Shown one piece after another: positions 1 through 6,647 of a stretch of 8,637 bases of DNA. Within the stretch, counting starts at the first letter, position 1. Each line of letters starts with the position of its first letter. Source of the stretch: Actinomycetota bacterium (GTDB lineage: Bacteria > Actinomycetota > Thermoleophilia > Gaiellales > Gaiellaceae); assembly GCA_019234175.1 (NCBI GenBank), contig JAFALP010000174.1:1-8637 (forward strand), written 5' to 3'. The position numbers and the translations under genes were made by a program. Under the pieces are notes generated by a model. That model ran no database searches. It saw only the letters and a list, made by a program, of their open reading frames with translations, and was not told the origin of the DNA.

Positions 1-1
1 G

Positions 2-1801
2 GTCCAGCGCCTGTGGATCTCGTCGATGACGAAGCAGGCGATCCGCGAGGGATTCGAGAAGCTCCGCCCCGGCGAGCAGATGGACTCGCTCGAGCAGGCG
101 GCACGCTCCCGGTCGGAGGCGGACTGGATCGTCGGCATGAACGCGACTCGCGCCGCCACCATCCGTGGACGCGCCTGGGTCGGTGGCGTCGTCTCGCTCG
201 GCCGCGTGCAGACGCCGACGCTGGCGATGCTCGTGAAGCGCGAGCGCGAGATCCAGGCCTTCGTCCCCGAGCCGTACTGGCTCGTGCACGCCGCGTTCCA
301 GCCGCCGTATCAGGGCATCTGGTTCGAGGGCGACGAGACCCGCATCAAGGCGGTCGAGCGCGCCGACGAGATCGTCTCCAAGGTCTCGGGCAAGGACGGG
401 ACGATCACGAAGGTCGAGCGCAAGGAGCAGTCCGAGCGCGCGCCGCTCCTCTACGACCTCACCTCGCTCCAGCGCGACGCGAACCGCCGCTTCGGCTTCA
501 GCGCGCGGCGCACGCTGCAGGCGGCGCAGAAGCTGTACGAGGACAAGAAGGCGATCACGTACCCACGTACGTCGTCGCGCTACCTGTCGGGCGACATGGT
601 CCCGCAGCTGAAGATCGTCGCGTCGACGCTGCAGGACATCGGCGAGTACCGCGAGGCGGCGACGTACGTCATGCGCCTCGACCAGCTACCGCTGCAGCGC
701 GTCATCAACGACGAGAAGGTCTCGGACCACCACGCGATCATCCCCACCGACATTCCGCACGAGACGGAGAAGTTCTCGCCCGACGAGGCGCGCATCTTCG
801 ATCTCGTCGCGCGACGGTTCCTGGCCGTGTTCCATCCGCCGGCGAAGTACGCGCGCACGACCGTCGTCACCGAGGTCGAGGGCGAGGCGTTCCGCACGCG
901 CGGCAAGATCACGCTCGAGGCGGGGTGGCGCGGCGTCTACGGCGTCGAGCCGGACGCGGAGAAGCAATCCGAGGACGAGGACTCCGAAGGCGGCGAGCTG
1001 CCGACCCTCGAGGAGGGCATGACCGTCCGCTGCCTCGCCGCCGAGCGCGAGGACAAGATGACGAAGGCGCCGCCGCGCTACACCGAGGCGACGCTGCTCT
1101 CGTCCATGGAGACGGCGGGCAAGCTCATCGACGACGACGAGCTGCGCGAGGCGATGAAGGAGTCCGGCCTCGGGACGCCGGCGACGCGTGCCGAGATCAT
1201 CGAGACGCTCATCCGCCGCGAGTACATCGAGCGTGTCGGCCGCGACTTGCAGCCGACGCCGAAGGGCCTGCAGGTGATCACGATGCTCGAGGAGCACAAG
1301 ATCACCTCGCCGGAGCTCACGGGCTCCTGGGAGAAGAAGCTCTCCGACATCGAGCACGGCACCGGCGACCGTGGCGCGTTCATCGGCGAGATCGCCGACT
1401 TCACGAAGGAGATCGTCGGACAGATCGAGGCGCTCGACAAGGAGAAGCTCCGCCCGGAACGCGTCGAGCTCGGCCTCTGCCCGCGCTGCGGCGCGGAGAC
1501 GGGCGAGATCATCCGAGAGAACTCGCGCGCGTACGGATGCACGAGCTGGAAGAACCGCGAGGAGACCGGCTGCGGCTTCGTCATCTGGAAGCGCGTTGCA
1601 GGTCGCACCATCACGCCGGAGCTCGCCCGGCAGCTGCTCGAGGAGGGCCGGACGCGCGAGGTCTTGTCCGGTTTCCGCTCCCGGAACAACAAACCGTTCC
1701 GGGCCCGGCTCGTCCTAAACGAGGAGGGGAAGGTCGAGTTCGACTTCCCCGTCCGGACGCAGCCGAAAGAGCCGGAAGCCGAGCCCGCAGCAGCGGAATA
1801 A
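2..1801 (+). CDS. topB: Type IA DNA topoisomerase, TopB (topoisomerase III)-like, 5' partial
   Basis: This enzyme relaxes or decatenates DNA by nicking one strand through a tyrosine and passing the other strand. The frame is open from the window edge, giving 599 residues. By family comparison roughly 130-150 N-terminal residues (the Toprim domain) lie outside. Motifs favour TopB over TopA: SLGRVQTPTLAML (about nt 191-229), YDLTSLQRDANRRFGF (about nt 452-499), the active-site segment ITYPRTSSRYL with the catalytic Tyr codon at 560-562, and KVSDHHAIIPT (about nt 716-748). After the core comes a C4 zinc-ribbon-like module, with a CPRC pair at 1478-1489 and two more Cys in YGCTSWK and TGCGFVIWK, then the usual conserved tail ending in FDFP and a short acidic/Ala-rich end. 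The residue after Arg-Thr in the active-site loop is Ser, where most relatives have Asp. The ATG at 26 is internal, since family similarity (RLWISS) extends upstream of it. Class certain; TopB rather than TopA very likely. Confidence 0.93.
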   Translation, partial: VQRLWISSMTKQAIREGFEKLRPGEQMDSLEQAARSRSEADWIVGMNATRAATIRGRAWVGGVVSLGRVQTPTLAMLVKREREIQAFVPEPYWLVHAAFQPPYQGIWFEGDETRIKAVERADEIVSKVSGKDGTITKVERKEQSERAPLLYDLTSLQRDANRRFGFSARRTLQAAQKLYEDKKAITYPRTSSRYLSGDMVPQLKIVASTLQDIGEYREAATYVMRLDQLPLQRVINDEKVSDHHAIIPTDIPHETEKFSPDEARIFDLVARRFLAVFHPPAKYARTTVVTEVEGEAFRTRGKITLEAGWRGVYGVEPDAEKQSEDEDSEGGELPTLEEGMTVRCLAAEREDKMTKAPPRYTEATLLSSMETAGKLIDDDELREAMKESGLGTPATRAEIIETLIRREYIERVGRDLQPTPKGLQVITMLEEHKITSPELTGSWEKKLSDIEHGTGDRGAFIGEIADFTKEIVGQIEALDKEKLRPERVELGLCPRCGAETGEIIRENSRAYGCTSWKNREETGCGFVIWKRVAGRTITPELARQLLEEGRTREVLSGFRSRNNKPFRARLVLNEEGKVEFDFPVRTQPKEPEAEPAAAE

Positions 1802-1845
1802 CCGGCCCGGCCGGCCCGTTCCAAGTATGGAACGGCCGGGGCCGG
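1802..1845 (+). terminator. GC-rich hairpin after topB, probable terminator
   Basis: It starts immediately after the topB stop codon. The arms are ccggcccggccggcccgttcc-like on the left and ggaacggccggggccgg on the right, with a 6-nt loop (aagtat, 1823-1828). The inner 5 bp (gttcc/ggaac) are perfect, and the GC-only continuation pairs with a one-base bulge and a further small bulge. No T-tract follows, so this is a GC-type terminator or an mRNA 3'-end stabiliser rather than a classic intrinsic terminator. It separates topB from the sigma gene. Confidence 0.6.
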
Positions 1846-1854
1846 AGGATCCCC

Positions 1855-1883
1855 TGGCACGCGGAGGGTTTCGCTCGTAAAGT
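1855..1883 (+). promoter_or_regulatory. Weak candidate promoter of the sigma-factor gene
   Basis: A TAAAGT hexamer at 1878-1883 matches the -10 consensus at 4 of 6 positions. The hexamer 17 bp upstream (tggcac, 1855-1860) is a poor -35. It lies in the 130-bp gap after the topB hairpin, which is where a promoter for the next gene is expected. This is little more than positional evidence. Confidence 0.22.
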
Positions 1884-1918
1884 GAGAAGGTCCGTTGCCG
1901 GAGTCGACGCAGCGCCCA

Positions 1919-1925
1919 GAGAGGA
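1919..1925 (+). promoter_or_regulatory. Purine-rich ribosome-binding site bearing on the sigma start
   Basis: The sequence gagagga is the best Shine-Dalgarno match upstream of the sigma gene. It is 10 nt before an in-frame CTG at 1936-1938 but 34 nt before the TTG at 1960. An in-frame stop (TGA, 1927-1929) rules out any earlier start. The site therefore favours translation beginning at CTG 1936, which would add eight residues. Only weak purine stretches precede the TTG. Confidence 0.35.
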
Positions 1926-1959
1926 CTGATCGGAGCTGAGCCAGAACGAGCTGAACGAG

Positions 1960-3036
1960 TTGCTCGAGACCGACCAGGCGCGTGCTCTGGTCGAAGGTGC
2001 GCAGGAGCGGGGATACCTGGAGCCCGCCGAGCTCGAGGCGTTCGCCGTCGAGCTCGACCTCAACGACCAGGAGGTCGAGGAGCTGACGAGCGAGCTCGAG
2101 CGCATCGGGCTCGAGATCGGCGCGCCCGCCGCCGTCGCCGAGGCTGCAGCTGCGGCCGACGCGGAGAAGGCCGCCGCCGAGGAGGAGGCCGCGCGGATCG
2201 AGGCGACGAAGGAGATGTCCGGCGCCGCCGACAGCCTGCAGCTGTTCCTCGCCGACGTCGGCCGGCACAAGCTGCTCACCGCGGCGGAAGAGGTCATGCT
2301 CGCGAAGCGCATCGAGCGCGGCGACCCGACCGCCAAGCGCCGCATGATCGAGTCGAATCTCCGGCTCGTCGTGTCGATCGCGAAGGGCTACCGCGGTCTC
2401 GGCGTGCCGTTCCTCGATCTCATCCAGGAAGGGACGCTCGGGCTGAACCGCGCCGTCGAGAAGTTCGACTGGCGCCGCGGATACAAGTTCTCGACGTATG
2501 CGACGTGGTGGATCCGCCAGTCGGTGCAGCGCGCGGTCGCGAATCACGCGCGCACGATCCGCGTGCCGGTGCACGTCGTCGAGCGTCAGCAGAAGCTCTC
2601 GCGTGCAGCGCGGCGGCTCGAGGTCGAGCTCGGCCGCGAGCCGACCAAGCACGAGCTCGCCGAGGCGACGGGGCTGCCGATGCAGCACGTCGACGAGGCG
2701 CTCGGCGCCGCGCATGCGTCCGTGTCGCTGAACCAGACCGTCGGCGCCGACGACGAGGGCGAGCTCGGCGATCTCTTCGCCGACCGCGAGGCGGCCGATC
2801 CGTTCGACGAGGCGGAGGAGTCGCTGCGCCGTCAGGGTGTGCGGCGTGCGCTCGACGCGCTGCCGGAGCGCGAGCGGCGGATCCTCGAGCTGCGGTTCGG
2901 CTTCGACGGCGAGCCGTGGACGCTCGAGGCGATCGGCCACGAGCTCGATCTCACGCGCGAGCGCGTCCGCCAGCTCGAGGGACAGGCGCTTGCCCGGCTC
3001 GGCGCGCTGCGCGATCTGATCAGCGTCGCCGCCTAG
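1960..3036 (+). CDS. RpoD-family (sigma-70) RNA polymerase sigma factor
   Basis: This subunit directs RNA polymerase to promoters. Counted from TTG 1960 (358 aa), residues 1-52 resemble region 1.1 (ALVEGAQERGYLEPAELEAF, then a helix ending ELERIGLEI). Residues 53-86 are an Ala/Glu-rich linker. Region 1.2 starts at DSLQLFLADVG (about 91-121), and region 2 spans about 122-200 with NLRLVVSIAKGYRGLGVPFLDLIQEG and the -10-reading segment YKFSTYATWWIRQSVQRA. Region 3 is about 201-290. Region 4 is about 291-350, with the -35-binding helix-turn-helix WTLEAIGHELDLTRERVRQLE. The long non-conserved insertion of E. coli RpoD is absent. The complete regions 1.1 to 4.2 fit a principal (group 1) factor, but a group 2 paralogue cannot be excluded. 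The start is uncertain: TTG 1960 is the first standard start codon, but similarity to region 1.1 seems to extend upstream (NELNELLE) and a better-placed ribosome-binding site serves CTG 1936. Confidence 0.93.
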   Translation: MLETDQARALVEGAQERGYLEPAELEAFAVELDLNDQEVEELTSELERIGLEIGAPAAVAEAAAAADAEKAAAEEEAARIEATKEMSGAADSLQLFLADVGRHKLLTAAEEVMLAKRIERGDPTAKRRMIESNLRLVVSIAKGYRGLGVPFLDLIQEGTLGLNRAVEKFDWRRGYKFSTYATWWIRQSVQRAVANHARTIRVPVHVVERQQKLSRAARRLEVELGREPTKHELAEATGLPMQHVDEALGAAHASVSLNQTVGADDEGELGDLFADREAADPFDEAEESLRRQGVRRALDALPERERRILELRFGFDGEPWTLEAIGHELDLTRERVRQLEGQALARLGALRDLISVAA

Positions 3037-3055
3037 CTCTTCAGGCCACGTCCAG

Positions 3056-3070
3056 CCGGCGTACGGCCGG
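3056..3070 (+). terminator. Small GC hairpin after the sigma gene
   Basis: A 5-bp stem ccggc/gccgg encloses a 5-nt loop (gtacg), 19 nt past the sigma-factor stop codon, with one possible additional G-U pair. There is no T-tract. It could contribute to 3'-end formation of the sigma mRNA, but a stem this short is common by chance in such GC-rich DNA. Confidence 0.3.
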
Positions 3071-3101
3071 TGCCACGCACCGTCGCAGAGACACGTGGAT
3101 G

Positions 3102-3165
3102 GCGTCACGGATTCGTGACTCACAATCTGGAGGCCGCTCGCCGCGAACCCAGCCATCCGTGACGC
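3102..3165. repeat. 11-bp inverted repeat between convergent genes
   Basis: gcgtcacggat (3102-3112) and atccgtgacgc (3155-3165) are perfect reverse complements separated by 42 bp. A second pair, gtgactc (3115-3121) and gagtcac (3176-3182), interleaves with the first and reaches into the stop codon of the minus-strand nuclease gene. The arms lie between two genes transcribed toward each other, so a two-way transcription-termination structure is the simplest reading. A remnant of a repeat element is the alternative. Confidence 0.5.
3104..3119. terminator. Perfect 6-bp hairpin, candidate bidirectional terminator
   Basis: gtcacg (3104-3109) and cgtgac (3114-3119) form a perfect stem around a 4-nt loop (gatt). 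It sits between the sigma gene (+) and the nuclease gene (-). It competes with the larger inverted repeat, because the left arm of that repeat is part of this stem. No T-run follows on either strand. Confidence 0.4.
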
Positions 3166-3178
3166 TCTCGCGACAGAG

Positions 3179-4837
3179 TCACAACCCGTGCCTGGCACCG
3201 GTCGTGGCTCGCGTTGCGGTGAGGATCGCCTCCCGCTCGAGCGGGACGACGGTCAGCTCGGGCGGCGGATGCCGGAGAAAGCGCGCGACGAGGAAGAGCT
3301 CGTCCAGGTCGAGGTCGCCGGGGCGGCGCGCGGCGGCGAGGCCGGCTTCGATCTCGAGGTGGGCGCCGCCGCCGGGCGGGAGCGTGCGTTCCGCGGCGAT
3401 GCGGCCGCCGGCGAGGAAGAACGCGCGCACGTGCCCTGCCTCCGCCGCGGGGACGAGGAGGCAGCGCTCCAGCTCCTGCAGCCGCGCGAGCCGCTCGAGG
3501 TCGCGGCACACGTGCTCGAGCGCGTCGATCCGGTCGCGCAACCGGGCGGCGTCCTCGAAGCGGCGCGCGTCCGACAGCGCCGCGAGCTTCCGCCGCAGCC
3601 GCGGCAGCGCCGACGCGGGACGCTCGAGCTCCTCGGCGAGCAAGGCCCGGGCGGCGAGCTGCGCGCGCCGCCGCGACCGGATGGGCCCGACCGTCGTCCG
3701 CTGCGACGAGGCGACGACGCCGTCGCCGCGTCGACGCAGCCACACGTGCCGGTCCGGCCGTGCAACACGCGCGTTCGCCGGCGGCCGCAGCTCGCGGATG
3801 AGGCGCAGCTCGACGAGCGCCGCCTCCAGCTCCGAGCCGAGGACCCGCCACTCGATCCGCTCCGTCGCGCCGACCGCCGCCTCCACCGCCGGTCGCAGCT
3901 TCTCGGAGCGGAAGTACGACCGCAGCCGCGCGCGCAGGTCGCGCGCGCATCCGACGTACAGCACCTGGTCGTTGCGATCGCGGAAGAGGTAGACGCCCGG
4001 ACGCTGCGGCGCACCGAACGCGAGCTGCCGCTTGTCCCAGACGCGGCGCGTGCGCGTCGCCTGCAGCGCGACGAGGTCCGCGACCGTCTCGGCGCCCCGT
4101 TCCTGCGCGAGCCCGATCAGCGCGAGGAGCACCTCTGCCGTCGCCTGCGCGTCGGGGAGCGCGCGGTGACACGGCTGCACCGACGTGCCGAGGAACCACG
4201 CGAGCTGGGAGAGCGACGCGCGCGGCACGCGGCCCGCGAGCAGGCGCCGCGCGAGCGACACAGTGTCGACGACGGGAGCCGCGAGACGCGACCCCGTCAG
4301 CCGCACCGTCTCCCGGTCGAGGAAGGCAAGGTCGAAACGCGCGTTGTGCGCGACGAGCACCGCGTCGCCGGCGAACGCGAGGAACTGCTGGACGGCGCGC
4401 GTGGGCGGAGGAGCGCCGCGCAGCTTCCGGTCGTTCAGGCCGGTGAGCGCGGAGACGCCGGGACCGAGCGGCATACCCGGGTTGCACAGCGTCTGGAACT
4501 CCTCCGCGAGCTCGAGCCCGCGGACCCGGACGGCGCCGATCTCGCAGATCTGCGCGGAGCCGGGCCGCAACCCCGTCGTCTCGAGGTCGACGACGACATA
4601 CGTGGCGTGCTCGAGGCGAAGGCCGGCGCCGAGCGGCGTCGCCAGCCCGACCGCGTCGCCGCTCCACGCCAGGCGCGCGTCCGCCTCGACGACGTCGGAG
4701 AGGAGCGACCGGGCGAGCGCGACCGGGGCGGACCGCAGCGCGAACAGGCGCCGGGCCGCCTCCTCGGCGCGCACGGGGCCGCGCTGCTCCTCGACGAGCT
4801 CGACGAGGCGGTCGGCGGCGTCCAACCTCAGCTGCAC
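3179..4837 (-). CDS. DEDDh 3'-5' exonuclease fused to a UvrC-type GIY-YIG nuclease
   Basis: This is a predicted bifunctional DNA-repair nuclease of 552 aa. Residues 1-75 form a helical N-terminal region of unknown role. Residues 78-245 are a DnaQ/epsilon-like exonuclease with all five DEDDh residues visible: D84 and E86 in VVVDLETTG, D169 in HNARFD, and H224 and D229 in HRALPD. Residues 278-360 are a UvrC/Cho-like GIY-YIG domain with GVY (281-283), YVG (294-296), Arg-rich LRARLRSYF, the likely catalytic E343 in LVELRLIREL, and N355. Residues about 412-442 resemble the UVR (UvrB-contact) helix pair. The RNase H-like endonuclease and helix-hairpin-helix domains of full UvrC are absent. The architecture matches an actinobacterial family that includes M. 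tuberculosis Rv2191 (from memory). The GTG at 4837 is chosen because an in-frame stop lies a short way upstream, similarity begins soon after, and a -10 element ends 8 nt before it. A LexA-type operator sits in the promoter. Catalytic activity and in vivo role are inferred. Confidence 0.92.
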   Translation of the reverse strand: MQLRLDAADRLVELVEEQRGPVRAEEAARRLFALRSAPVALARSLLSDVVEADARLAWSGDAVGLATPLGAGLRLEHATYVVVDLETTGLRPGSAQICEIGAVRVRGLELAEEFQTLCNPGMPLGPGVSALTGLNDRKLRGAPPPTRAVQQFLAFAGDAVLVAHNARFDLAFLDRETVRLTGSRLAAPVVDTVSLARRLLAGRVPRASLSQLAWFLGTSVQPCHRALPDAQATAEVLLALIGLAQERGAETVADLVALQATRTRRVWDKRQLAFGAPQRPGVYLFRDRNDQVLYVGCARDLRARLRSYFRSEKLRPAVEAAVGATERIEWRVLGSELEAALVELRLIRELRPPANARVARPDRHVWLRRRGDGVVASSQRTTVGPIRSRRRAQLAARALLAEELERPASALPRLRRKLAALSDARRFEDAARLRDRIDALEHVCRDLERLARLQELERCLLVPAAEAGHVRAFFLAGGRIAAERTLPPGGGAHLEIEAGLAAARRPGDLDLDELFLVARFLRHPPPELTVVPLEREAILTATRATTGARHGL

Positions 4838-4844
4838 CCGTCCC

Positions 4845-4874
4845 AGTGTAGGCGAACATGTGTTCGGTTCCTAA
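4845..4874 (-). promoter_or_regulatory. Promoter of the exonuclease/GIY-YIG gene, probably leaderless
   Basis: Read on the minus strand, TTAGGA (4874-4869) is a weak -35 and TACACT (4850-4845) a reasonable -10, separated by 18 bp. Initiation 6-8 nt past the -10 falls on, or one or two bases before, the GTG start at 4837. The mRNA would therefore carry no leader, which fits the absence of a well-spaced Shine-Dalgarno site. The LexA-type palindrome lies within the spacer. Confidence 0.55.
4853..4866. promoter_or_regulatory. LexA-type SOS box
   Basis: CGAACATGTGTTCG is a perfect inverted repeat of CGAACA and TGTTCG around a 2-bp centre. It fits the Gram-positive/mycobacterial SOS operator CGAAC-N4-GTTCG exactly. 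It lies between the predicted -35 and -10 of the minus-strand nuclease gene, 15 bp from its start codon, which is the classic position for repression. It is 56 bp upstream of the divergent lipoprotein gene, where it would overlap at most the far upstream part of that promoter. The adjacent DNA-repair gene makes LexA control biologically sensible. The lexA gene itself is not in the window. Confidence 0.75.
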
Positions 4875-4895
4875 CGGAAACGGCGTGATTTCGTC

Positions 4896-4904
4896 TGGAA
4901 GAAT
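4896..4904 (+). promoter_or_regulatory. Candidate extended -10 for the binding-protein operon
   Basis: TG, one base, then AAGAAT (4 of 6 to the -10 consensus) forms an extended -10 element. It would place initiation near 4911, about 12 nt before the ATG at 4923. No convincing -35 is present. No Shine-Dalgarno sequence precedes the ATG, so a very short leader would be consistent. Confidence 0.25.
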
Positions 4905-4922
4905 GCGCGCCGGTCGCGCTTC

Positions 4923-6608
4923 ATGAGTCGCACGAGGGTCATCCGCCTGTCGGTTGCCGCCGCCGCCGCGGCCGGCCTCGGCCTGCTCGCCGCCGGGTGC
5001 GGGAGCTCGAGGTCGAACGTCGCGGCGACCTCGGCGGCCGCGGCTCCGGCGACGCCCCCGAAGGTCGAGAACCCGAACGCCTTCCCCGTCTTCCGCGTGG
5101 CCGAGGACTCGTCGATCGACTATCTCGACCCGGGCCTGACGTACGGCTCCGAGGGCGAGAGCGTCATCTGGAACGTCTACCTCCCGCTGCTCGGCTACCG
5201 GCACGTCAGCGGCGCCGGCGGCGCGACGATCGTCCCCTACCTCGCAAAGCGCATGCCGACGGTCACGAACGACGGGCGGACCTACACGCTCGTCCTGCGC
5301 GACGGGATCAAATACTCGAACGGGCAGCCCGTGAAGGCGAGCGACTTCAAGGCGACGATCGAGCGCGACTTCAAGCTGGACTCACCGGGCGCGGGCTACT
5401 TCGACGACGTCGTCGGCGTGGCCGAAGCGCGGTCCTCGAAGAGCGGCGACATCTCGGGGATCACCGCGGACGACGCCACCGGGACGATCACGATCACGCT
5501 GAAGTCGCCGCAGGGCGACTTCGTCAACGTGCTCGCGAGCGAGTTCGCCGCCCCGGTCCCGGCGAATGCGCCGGCTTCGGACACCTCGACGCATCCATTG
5601 CCCGCGACCGGCCCCTACGTCATCCAGAGCTACCAGCCCAACAACCAGATCGTCGAGGTGCGCAATCCGCAGTTCCGCGCGACCGCGTTCGACGGCAACG
5701 TCCCCGAGGGCAACCCCGACAAGATCGTCTGGGACATCGTGGGCGACCCTGCGCAGGCCCTCGCGCGTACGACGAGCGGCCAGGACGACTGGGACCCGCA
5801 GCCGATCCCGGAGAAGACGCTCACGGTCACGAGGGCGAAGTACGGGGACGAGCTGAAGGTCTACACGTCGCCGAACACCTACTACTTCTTCATGAACACG
5901 AAGACGGCCCCGTTCGACAACGTGCTCGTGCGCCGCGCCGTCAACTACGCCATCGACCGGGAGGCGCTCGTCGACATCTACGGCGGGCTCGCGCGGCCCA
6001 CCGAGAACATCCTGCCGCCGACCTATCCGTCGTATACGAAGCACTCCCTCTACCCCTACGACCTCGCGAAGGCGAAGAAGCTCATCCGGAAGGCGCACGC
6101 CGTCGGGGCGCGGGTCACCGTCTGGAACCACGCCTACGGGCTCGACGCCAAGGCGACCGACTACCTCGTCGGCGTCCTCGACTCGATCGGCCTGCGGGCG
6201 AAACAGCACCTGATCACCTCCGCCGTCTACTGGGCGACGATCGGCAACGAGGCGACGAACGCGCAGATCGGCTTCGCCGACTGGTTCCAGGACTACCCGC
6301 ACCCGCTCGACTGGTTCGACGTCCTCCTGAACGGCGAGCAGATCACGAAGACCTACAACAACAACTACGCCAACTTCGATGACAAGAAGGTGAACGCCGA
6401 GATCGACGCTCTGAACAAGCAGCCGATCCCGACGAGCCCGGTGAACTACCGCTGGGCCTCGCTCGACCGGCAGATCATGCTCCAGGCGCCGTGGGCGCCG
6501 TTCCTGAACCGGGAGTTCACCGACTACTTCAACCAGAAGGTGAACCTCGGCTGTTATGTCAACCAGGTGGTCTACGGGTTCGACTATTCGACCATCTGCA
6601 TGAGATAG
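4923..6608 (+). CDS. Family 5 (peptide/nickel-type) extracellular solute-binding lipoprotein
   Basis: This is the substrate-capturing component of a Dpp/Opp-type ABC importer, 561 aa, anchored outside the membrane. The N-terminus is a lipoprotein signal: MSRTRVIR, then a hydrophobic Ala/Leu stretch, then LAAGC with the lipidated Cys at 26, followed by a Ser/Ala/Pro-rich tether to about residue 45. The mature part shows SBP_bac_5 hallmarks: SIDYLDPG near the start, LRDGIKYSNGQPVKASDFK, TGPYVIQSY (229-237), VRRAVNYAIDREALV (336-350) and ADWFQDYPHPLDWFD (452-466). Two Cys near the end (544 and 559, the latter three residues from the C-terminus) are the only ones besides the lipidated Cys and could form a disulfide. 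The ligand cannot be read from sequence; oligopeptides are the default for this family. The ATG at 4923 is the only good start, because the signal peptide begins right after it. The next gene follows after 39 bp, probably in the same operon. Confidence 0.95.
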   Translation: MSRTRVIRLSVAAAAAAGLGLLAAGCGSSRSNVAATSAAAAPATPPKVENPNAFPVFRVAEDSSIDYLDPGLTYGSEGESVIWNVYLPLLGYRHVSGAGGATIVPYLAKRMPTVTNDGRTYTLVLRDGIKYSNGQPVKASDFKATIERDFKLDSPGAGYFDDVVGVAEARSSKSGDISGITADDATGTITITLKSPQGDFVNVLASEFAAPVPANAPASDTSTHPLPATGPYVIQSYQPNNQIVEVRNPQFRATAFDGNVPEGNPDKIVWDIVGDPAQALARTTSGQDDWDPQPIPEKTLTVTRAKYGDELKVYTSPNTYYFFMNTKTAPFDNVLVRRAVNYAIDREALVDIYGGLARPTENILPPTYPSYTKHSLYPYDLAKAKKLIRKAHAVGARVTVWNHAYGLDAKATDYLVGVLDSIGLRAKQHLITSAVYWATIGNEATNAQIGFADWFQDYPHPLDWFDVLLNGEQITKTYNNNYANFDDKKVNAEIDALNKQPIPTSPVNYRWASLDRQIMLQAPWAPFLNREFTDYFNQKVNLGCYVNQVVYGFDYSTICMR

Positions 6609-6633
6609 TTGGTCATGTCGAGAGCAAGCGACA

Positions 6634-6640
6634 GGGAGGG
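6634..6640 (+). promoter_or_regulatory. Strong ribosome-binding site fixing the second binding protein's start
   Basis: The purine run gggaggg lies 7 nt before the ATG at 6648. The open frame also runs upstream to 6609, directly after the previous stop codon, but those 13 extra residues are hydrophilic. They would bury the positively charged start of the signal peptide (MHLRKRL), so 6648 is the real start. Confidence 0.8.
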
Positions 6641-6647
6641 AACGAAG

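Noticed and set aside
1855..1875. Sigma-54-like promoter (tggcac followed by a -12 GC element)
   Set aside because: tggcac matches the -24 half, but the sequence five bases later is gggtt rather than ttgc, so the -12 half is absent.
13..1929. Long open frame overlapping topB in another frame
   Set aside because: It is Arg/Ala/Gly-rich with no recognisable motif and shadows the well-supported topoisomerase frame, as expected from GC-rich codon bias.
2128..2210. Short Ala/Glu codon repeats in the sigma linker as a tandem repeat
   Set aside because: It is low-complexity coding sequence (gcc/gag runs) without a consistent repeat unit, typical of a flexible linker in GC-rich genomes.
2..3036. 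topB plus a sigma factor as part of an integrative element
   Set aside because: TopB-like enzymes occur on conjugative elements, but there are no integrase, relaxase, conjugation or attachment-site features here. The sigma factor has complete housekeeping-type regions and base composition is uniform.
1078..3198. 706-codon minus-strand open frame spanning topB and the sigma gene
   Set aside because: It is antisense to two strongly supported genes, has low-complexity composition and crosses their intergenic hairpin. It arises from the GC-biased third positions of the true genes.
3120..5204. 694-codon minus-strand frame over the nuclease gene
   Set aside because: It is an alternative frame of the same strand, dominated by Arg/Ala/Pro. 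The 552-residue frame contains all the catalytic motifs.
6609..6647. Upstream extension of the second binding protein (start at 6609)
   Set aside because: The extra residues are hydrophilic and would spoil the signal peptide, while the strong ribosome-binding site serves the ATG at 6648.
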